Positions 14,051 through 18,536 of a stretch of DNA of 18,536 nucleotides are shown here, one piece after another. The translations under genes and the position numbers were made by a program. The notes below the pieces were generated by a model. It saw nothing but the letters and a program-made list of their open reading frames with translations. It had not been told where the DNA came from and did not search any database. This DNA comes from CANRPC01 sp964456095. GTDB taxonomy: Bacteria > Bacillota_I > Bacilli_A > RFN20 > CAG-449. How positions within the stretch are numbered: the stretch's first letter is position 1; the number at the start of each line of letters is the position of its first letter. The stretch lies in contig CAYVZF010000025.1 in NCBI GenBank assembly GCA_964456095.1, positions 1-18,536 on the forward strand, given 5' to 3'.

Positions 14051-14708
14051 TAGAATTATTAAAAAAGTGGAATCATTATTATATTTAATATATAACTATT
14101 TGTTTTTTAATAAGAATAATAAAAGAAAGATTATGAAATCTTTAAAAAAGATATCAAATATTTCATTTGATTATTTTTATAAACAATTATTAATTATTAA
14201 AGATGAAATGATAAAAACAAAGAATTTTATTTATTTAAATGATAAGTCTATTAAATCATATGAAGAAATATATTTATTTCATCCTGGATTTCATGCTGTT
14301 TTTTCATATAGAGTTGCACATTTCTTTTACATCAATAATGAATATATTTTAGCAAAGTGCATTTCATATTTATCTCATAAAAAAACTGGAATTGATATTA
14401 ATCCTGGAGCATCTATTGGTAAGAATTTTTTTATAGATCATGGTACTGGTGTAGTAATCGGAGAAACTTCAATAATAGGTAATAATGTTATAATGTTCCA
14501 TGGAGTTACATTAGGAACGAAAAATATTAAAAATAATGCAAAAAAAAGGCATCCCACTATTAAAGATAATGTAATTCTTTATTCTAATTGTACAATTCTT
14601 GGTGGTGATACAATTATTAATGAAGGATGCGTAATTGGTTGTAATGTTATTGTTTTAAAAAGTGTAGAAAAGAATATGATTTTAAAATCTAATAATATCT
14701 ATGATTAG
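14043..14708 (+). CDS. cysE: Serine O-acetyltransferase
   Basis: Acetylates serine with acetyl-CoA to feed cysK. Family features: the helical N-terminal part ending SYEEIYLFHPGFHAVFSYRVAH, then left-handed beta-helix turns with FIDHGTGVVIGET (Asp132, His133 of the active-site region), HGVTLGT and KRHPTIKDNV. The ATG overlaps the end of cysK by 8 bases; the GGAGGAG in the cysK tail (14018-14024) is rather far at 18 bases, so ribosome hand-over at the overlap is likely. The C-terminus is odd: after VIVLKSVEKNM it ends LKSNNIYD instead of the usual GxPAKxI turn. In characterised enzymes the C-terminal tail binds CysK and influences cysteine feedback; here the tail ends in Ile-Tyr-Asp rather than the classical terminal Ile. 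Identification is firm. Confidence 0.9.
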   Translation: MDDRIIKKVESLLYLIYNYLFFNKNNKRKIMKSLKKISNISFDYFYKQLLIIKDEMIKTKNFIYLNDKSIKSYEEIYLFHPGFHAVFSYRVAHFFYINNEYILAKCISYLSHKKTGIDINPGASIGKNFFIDHGTGVVIGETSIIGNNVIMFHGVTLGTKNIKNNAKKRHPTIKDNVILYSNCTILGGDTIINEGCVIGCNVIVLKSVEKNMILKSNNIYD

Positions 14709-14733
14709 AAGATTAACTTCTATATGGTTTTTT
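14706..14733 (+). terminator. Terminator of cysK-cysE, inside the convergent gene end
   Basis: A stem TAGAAG/CTTCTA (14706-14711 with 14717-14722) with a 5-base loop starts at the cysE stop, followed by TATGG and seven Ts. The stem is short. It overlaps the last codons of the convergent aldo/keto reductase gene; only four bases separate the two coding regions. Confidence 0.6.
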
Positions 14734-15540
14734 TAATGATTCTTCAGTTAGAGAATTTAAATATTTCATATCTTCATTAGATATATTAATATCTAAATTT
14801 ATATTATCTTTAATTCTTTCTTCATGTATTGATTTTGGAAGAGGTAGAGTATTGTTTTGTAAACAAAATTTCAAACATATTTTACTGACAGTTGTATTGT
14901 ATTTCTCCGCGATAGCTTTTATATTTTCATTTTGCAAAATATTTCCTGTTGCTAGTGGTGAATATGCCTCTATTAAGATTTTATTAGCGTGACAATATTC
15001 TACTAATTCTTTTTGCGTATTACCTATAAAATATCTTATTTGATTAACCATAGGTTTAATTCCTGTTGCATTGATTAAGTTTTTTATGTCATTAATTGAA
15101 AAGTTAGATACACCTATTGCTTTTATTTTTCCTTTATTATATAGGTCAATAAATGCTTTCCAAACTTCAATATTCCCACTAGAACAATCCATACCTATAT
15201 TTGACCATGGCCAAGGAGCATGAATTAAATATAAGTCAATGTAATCTAATTCTAAATTAGCAAGTGATTCGTTAAAGTATTTTATTGCCTCGTTATATGT
15301 TTTTATATGTGATGGAAGTTTAGTAGTAATAAATAGTTCTTTTCTATTTATTTTTGAATCTTTTATTGCTTTTGCAATACTTTTTTCATTTTCATATGCA
15401 TATGCGGTATCAATATGTCTATATCCATTATTTAATGCATAAAGTGTCGAATTATATGCTTCTTCACCATCTTTAATTTGCCACGTACCAAATCCAATTC
15501 CAGGTATTTTTATATCATTATATAACTTAAAATATTTCAT
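14713..15540 (-). CDS. Aldo/keto reductase
   Basis: Cytosolic NAD(P)H-dependent reductase of the AKR superfamily, acting on aldehydes or ketones; the substrate is not predictable. ATG 15540 is the start, since AAGGAG (complement of 15550-15555) lies 9 bases before it and the product opens at the normal place (IPGIGFGTWQ). The longer frame back to 15609 runs into copA. The 275 residues carry the full catalytic tetrad: Asp44 and Tyr49 in HIDTAYAYENE, Lys73 in ITTKL, His106 in LIHAPWP. Cofactor-side motifs GVSNF, then EAYSPLATG and LPLPKS, are present, fitting the 2,5-diketogluconate/methylglyoxal reductase-like branch. Its ribosome binding site overlaps the copA stop codon, so it is the third gene of the copper operon, where a detoxifying role under copper stress is only inferred. 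Confidence 0.9.
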   Translation of the reverse strand: MKYFKLYNDIKIPGIGFGTWQIKDGEEAYNSTLYALNNGYRHIDTAYAYENEKSIAKAIKDSKINRKELFITTKLPSHIKTYNEAIKYFNESLANLELDYIDLYLIHAPWPWSNIGMDCSSGNIEVWKAFIDLYNKGKIKAIGVSNFSINDIKNLINATGIKPMVNQIRYFIGNTQKELVEYCHANKILIEAYSPLATGNILQNENIKAIAEKYNTTVSKICLKFCLQNNTLPLPKSIHEERIKDNINLDINISNEDMKYLNSLTEESLKKPYRS

Positions 15541-15553
15541 TTTATCTAACTCC

Positions 15554-15757
15554 TTATTTTGCTTCATATCCAGCTTCTTTAATTGAATTAATAAAGATAG
15601 TTTTTTCAATATCTTTATTACATGTTACAATAACATTTTTGTTTTCTAATGATGCTTTAGCATTACTTACACCTTCAATTTTTAAACATGCATCTTCAAC
15701 ATGTTTGACGCAGTGTAAGCACATCATTCCTTCTACTTTTATTTCTATTTCTATCAT
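15554..15757 (-). other. Possible internal start producing a 67-aa CopZ-like protein
   Basis: Inside copA, the codon for Met757 (15755-15757) is preceded by GAGGAG (complement of 15764-15769) with a 6-base spacer, an ideal ribosome binding site. Translation from here would give a free 67-residue metal-binding domain, MIEIEIKVEGMMCLHC and onward, the size of a standalone CopZ chaperone. The site sits in the linker between the pump and the domain. It may be functional or a relic of a formerly separate copZ gene. Confidence 0.4.
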
Positions 15758-18025
15758 TTTATTCTCCTCATTTTCATCTTTTTTATTTATTATTTCATTT
15801 GTTTCTTTTTTTACTTTAAATAAATTAATTGTTAATGCATTTAATACAACAAATAGACTTGAGCAAGACATTGCTAGAGATCCAATCATAGGGCTTAATT
15901 TTATACCTGTAGATGGATATAGTATTCCAGAAGCAAGGATTATACCTATTGAATTATAAAAGAATGCCCAGAATAAATTACCTTTTATTGTATTTAATAC
16001 TCTTTTACTTAGTTTTATTACATTTAATACATCTAATAAATTATCTCTTAATAAAACAATATCGCTTGATTCTAGAGCAATATCTGAAGCTCCTTTAATT
16101 GATATACCTAAATCAGCTTTTGTTAATGCTGGAGCATCATTTACTCCATCACCAACCATGGCAACAAGATGTTTTGAATCTTTTTTTAATGAAGCAATTA
16201 TTTCCATCTTTTCTGATGGTAATACGTTTGAATATACTTCATCTATTCCAACTTCATTTGCAACTTTTTTTGCGGTAATTTCATTATCTCCAGTCAACAT
16301 GATTGTTTTAATATTAGCTTTTTTTAGCTCTTTTATCGCATTTATTGATGATGGTTTTAAGGCATCTTTAAGTGTTAAAAGTCCAATTTCTTTATCATTT
16401 TTAATAATAACAAGTGGTGTTTTACCTTCTAATGAATATTGATTCATTTTATTTAAGTAATCTTTATCTTTTACTATTTTTTTGTTACCGATTAAATATG
16501 TATCATCATTAATATTTGCTTTTAAACCAATACCCTCTAGAGCTTCATAATTTTTAACCTCAAATTCTTTTACTTCAAATTGTTTGCAATATTTAATTAT
16601 TGCATTTGCAAGAGGATGTTCTGATTTATTTTCAATACTATATATAATAGATATTAATTCGTCTTTATTAATTGATGACTCAAAATCTATAACAGAAGGA
16701 TTACCTATTGTAATAGTTCCTGTTTTATCAAAGACTACTGTTTTAATTAAATGAGCTTTTTCAAGTATTTCAGCGTTTTTAATTAATAATCCATTACTTG
16801 CTCCTACACCTGTTCCTACCATAATTGCTACAGGAGTTGCTAAGCCTAATGCACAAGGACATGCAATAACAAGTATTGATATTGCAAAATTGAATGCATC
16901 TTCAAATGGGTATGATAAACATAAATAGATAATAAATGTTATTATTGATAAAGTCATAATAATTGGAACAAATATTCCAGATATTTTATCCGCTAATTTG
17001 GAGATAGGAGCTTTAGATGAAGAAGCTTCTTCAACTAAGTGAATAATATTTGATATAGTCGTATCTTCTCCAACTTTATTAGCTTTTATTTTAATAAAGC
17101 CAGATTCTACTATTGTTGAAGAAAATACTTCATCATTTATTTTCTTTTCAATTGGAATACTTTCACCTGTTATATTTGCTTGATTAATAGATCCGCTTCC
17201 AGAAATAATTATTCCATCTACCGGTATTGAATCACCTTTTCTTGCAACGACTATGTTATTTAATTTTACTTTTTCAATATCGATTATTTTTTCTATTCCA
17301 TTTTCTTCAATACAAGCTTTTTTAGGAGCTAAGTCCATTAGTTTTGTAATCGCACTTGTTGTTTTCTTTTTGGATAATTTTTCTAAATATTTACCTAAAC
17401 TAACTAGAACTAATATCATTCCTGCAGATTCAAAGTATAGATTATGATAGTATTTTTCTAATAAAGTTGTATTATTTATTGTTTTAGCATAACACATCAT
17501 ATATATAGCATATATCCCATATATTAATGAAGCAGTTGAGCCTAAAGCGATTAATGTATCCATATTAGGATGACCTTTAAATAACTTTTTGTATCCAGAT
17601 ATATAGTAATTGCTATATATATAAATTATTGGAATTACTAATAATAATTGAGTAAATGCAAATTGAATGGAATTATTAACTCCACTTAAAAATTTGATCA
17701 TTGGAAAATTAAACATATGTGACATAGACACATACATTAAAATAATTAATATGATTGAAGATACGATTAATTTTATTAATGCATAATCTTTATCATTTGA
17801 TTTATTAATTGATTCTTTATTTATATATGCTTTATATCCTGCATTATTAACAGCTTTTTCAATAGTTTCAATATTACATACACTTTCATCAAATTCTACT
17901 GACATAGAATTTGATAATAAATTAACATTACAAGAAGAAACTCCATTTAGTTTACTAACTGCGTTACTTACATGGCTTGAACACGCAGAACAAGTCATTC
18001 CATCAACATTAAATTTTTGTTTCAT
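15554..18025 (-). CDS. copA: Copper-exporting P1B-type ATPase with N- and C-terminal metal-binding domains
   Basis: Pumps Cu(I) out of the cytosol using ATP. Residues 1-70 are a heavy-metal-associated domain with GMTCSAC (Cys12, Cys15). Eight membrane segments are expected between about 80 and 745. Motifs: actuator TGES (286-289), transmembrane CPC (389-391) typical of Cu(I)/Ag(I) pumps, DKTGT with phosphorylated Asp433, HP (470-471) and GDGVNDAP (625-632). After the last helix and a charged linker, residues about 757-823 form a second metal-binding domain with GMMCLHC (Cys769, Cys772), like a fused CopZ chaperone. The start overlaps the csoR stop by 4 bases (ATGA), with AAGGAG (complement of 18035-18040) 9 bases upstream. 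Copper is favoured over silver or zinc by CPC and the adjacent csoR. Complete and intact. Confidence 0.95.
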   Translation of the reverse strand: MKQKFNVDGMTCSACSSHVSNAVSKLNGVSSCNVNLLSNSMSVEFDESVCNIETIEKAVNNAGYKAYINKESINKSNDKDYALIKLIVSSIILIILMYVSMSHMFNFPMIKFLSGVNNSIQFAFTQLLLVIPIIYIYSNYYISGYKKLFKGHPNMDTLIALGSTASLIYGIYAIYMMCYAKTINNTTLLEKYYHNLYFESAGMILVLVSLGKYLEKLSKKKTTSAITKLMDLAPKKACIEENGIEKIIDIEKVKLNNIVVARKGDSIPVDGIIISGSGSINQANITGESIPIEKKINDEVFSSTIVESGFIKIKANKVGEDTTISNIIHLVEEASSSKAPISKLADKISGIFVPIIMTLSIITFIIYLCLSYPFEDAFNFAISILVIACPCALGLATPVAIMVGTGVGASNGLLIKNAEILEKAHLIKTVVFDKTGTITIGNPSVIDFESSINKDELISIIYSIENKSEHPLANAIIKYCKQFEVKEFEVKNYEALEGIGLKANINDDTYLIGNKKIVKDKDYLNKMNQYSLEGKTPLVIIKNDKEIGLLTLKDALKPSSINAIKELKKANIKTIMLTGDNEITAKKVANEVGIDEVYSNVLPSEKMEIIASLKKDSKHLVAMVGDGVNDAPALTKADLGISIKGASDIALESSDIVLLRDNLLDVLNVIKLSKRVLNTIKGNLFWAFFYNSIGIILASGILYPSTGIKLSPMIGSLAMSCSSLFVVLNALTINLFKVKKETNEIINKKDENEENKMIEIEIKVEGMMCLHCVKHVEDACLKIEGVSNAKASLENKNVIVTCNKDIEKTIFINSIKEAGYEAK

Positions 18026-18303
18026 TTATTAAATCTCCTTATTAGTTTTAATGCCTTATCAAGAGAATCTACTTCTCCTTTTTCTAAATCCTTTTTTATA
18101 CATGTTTTCATATGATTTTCTAGTAGCAAATTAGATAAACTTCTAATAGCTTTTTCTGTAGCAAGTAATTGGATTAATATATCTTCACAATATCTATCAT
18201 TTTCAATCATTGATACTATACCATTTAATTGACCTTTTACTTTACTAATTCTTGATAAGTATGTTTTCTTTTCGTTTTCATCTCTTTTTTTAGTTTTTTC
18301 CAT
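18022..18303 (-). CDS. csoR: Copper-sensing repressor CsoR
   Basis: Copper-responsive repressor of the CsoR/FrmR (DUF156) family; Cu(I) binding releases DNA and turns on copA. ATG 18303 is the start, since GAGGTG (complement of 18310-18315) lies 6 bases before it; the longer frame to 18351 would run back through the promoter and operator. The 93-residue product is an all-helical protein of normal family length. The SRISKVKGQLNGI stretch is the family signature. The Cu(I) ligands line up as Cys39 (DRYCEDIL), His64 and Cys68 (ENHMKTC), the C-H-C set of copper sensors, rather than the formaldehyde- or nickel-sensing variants. It is first in the csoR-copA-reductase operon and overlaps copA by 4 bases, giving autoregulation. 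Confidence 0.93.
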   Translation of the reverse strand: MEKTKKRDENEKKTYLSRISKVKGQLNGIVSMIENDRYCEDILIQLLATEKAIRSLSNLLLENHMKTCIKKDLEKGEVDSLDKALKLIRRFNK

Positions 18304-18321
18304 AATAAGCACCTCAATAAT

Positions 18322-18351
18322 ATTATACCCATCAGGGGTATCAATATTCAA
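18322..18351 (-). promoter_or_regulatory. csoR-copA promoter with CsoR-type operator
   Basis: On the minus strand, -35 TTGAAT (18346-18351) and -10 TATAAT (18322-18327) are 18 bases apart. Between and over them lies the inverted repeat ATACCC-N5-GGGTAT (18325-18341), the G/C-tract palindrome style known for CsoR operators. It overlaps the -10, so repressor binding would block polymerase. Confidence 0.8.
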
Positions 18352-18405
18352 TTGTTTTAAAAATATTTATTTTTTTAAATTATTGCTGTATTATATTTTT
18401 GTGAT

Positions 18406-18482
18406 GTCCCCGTAGCTCAGTTGAATAGAGCATTAGTTTCCGAAACTAAAGGTCGTGCGTTTAAGTCGCATCGGGGACTCCA
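18406..18482 (+). tRNA. tRNA-Arg (anticodon CCG)
   Basis: A complete cloverleaf: acceptor GTCCCCG pairs with CGGGGAC; D arm GCTC/GAGC; anticodon stem TTAGT/ACTAA around loop TTCCGAA (anticodon CCG at 18440-18442, reading CGG); T stem GTGCG/CGCAT; discriminator T and an encoded CCA (18480-18482). It is 77 nt long. Unusually, D-loop position 19 is A (18424) and T-loop position 56 is T (18462), where nearly all tRNAs have G19 and C56; the T loop reads TTTAAGT. The bases after it (18483-18536) show nothing recognisable. Confidence 0.93.
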
Positions 18483-18536
18483 TAGCATTCCGGTAATATG
18501 TCAAGAGATTAAATAAACAAAAATCAAATGATATAT

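Noticed and set aside
11718..14560. AGG or other arginine codon reassignment, known in some uncultured Bacilli
   Set aside because: AGG encodes conserved arginines, for example in the Walker A GARQVGK of the ATPase and the KRHP of CysE, so AGG is read normally here.
15639..15959. Plus-strand open frame of 106 codons, and similar frames at 16158 and 17253
   Set aside because: These are antisense to copA, which has every expected P-type ATPase motif in its own frame.

Overview
The window is very AT-rich and gene-dense. It has short intergenic gaps, strong AGGAGG- or AGGTGAT-type ribosome binding sites, Gram-positive lipoprotein signal peptides and the standard genetic code: conserved arginines are AGG, and TGA acts as a stop. 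This fits a low-GC Firmicutes/Bacilli-like bacterium, probably an uncultured gut-type relative of Erysipelotrichales, RF39 or Acholeplasmatales. The clade is inferred from composition and gene content, not from a marker gene. No stretch longer than 300 bases lacks a gene. One 100-N assembly gap (1152-1251) interrupts a reading frame.

Region 1 (1-1500) holds a conserved helical protein, two small genes of unknown function (one secreted and broken by the gap) and a 45-codon peptide gene. Region 2 (1521-9732) is a starch/glycogen utilisation locus. A secreted starch-binding-type protein is divergent from a tightly packed run of three lipoproteins: a type I pullulanase (pulA), a GH13 alpha-amylase-like enzyme and a non-catalytic starch-binding protein. 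A perfect consensus CcpA site (cre) sits at the promoter between the two arms, so the locus is probably repressed by preferred sugars. The enzymes would debranch and cut polymer at the cell surface while the binding proteins hold it; no transporter gene is in the window.

Region 3 (9733-13043) looks acquired. It contains a type IV toxin-antitoxin locus (abiE) with an intact antitoxin and a multiply broken toxin. It is followed by an AAA/DUF4143 ATPase gene flanked by perfect 50-bp direct repeats, each made of two 17-bp iterons. This repeat-bounded single gene is the most unusual structure here.

Region 4 (13133-14708) is a cysK-cysE operon making cysteine from serine and sulfide. Region 5 (14713-18351, minus strand) is a copper operon: csoR, copA and an aldo/keto reductase, all translationally coupled, behind a promoter containing a CsoR-type operator. 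copA carries a C-terminal CopZ-like domain preceded by its own well-spaced ribosome binding site. The window ends with tRNA-Arg(CCG), which has an unusual paired change in its D and T loops.
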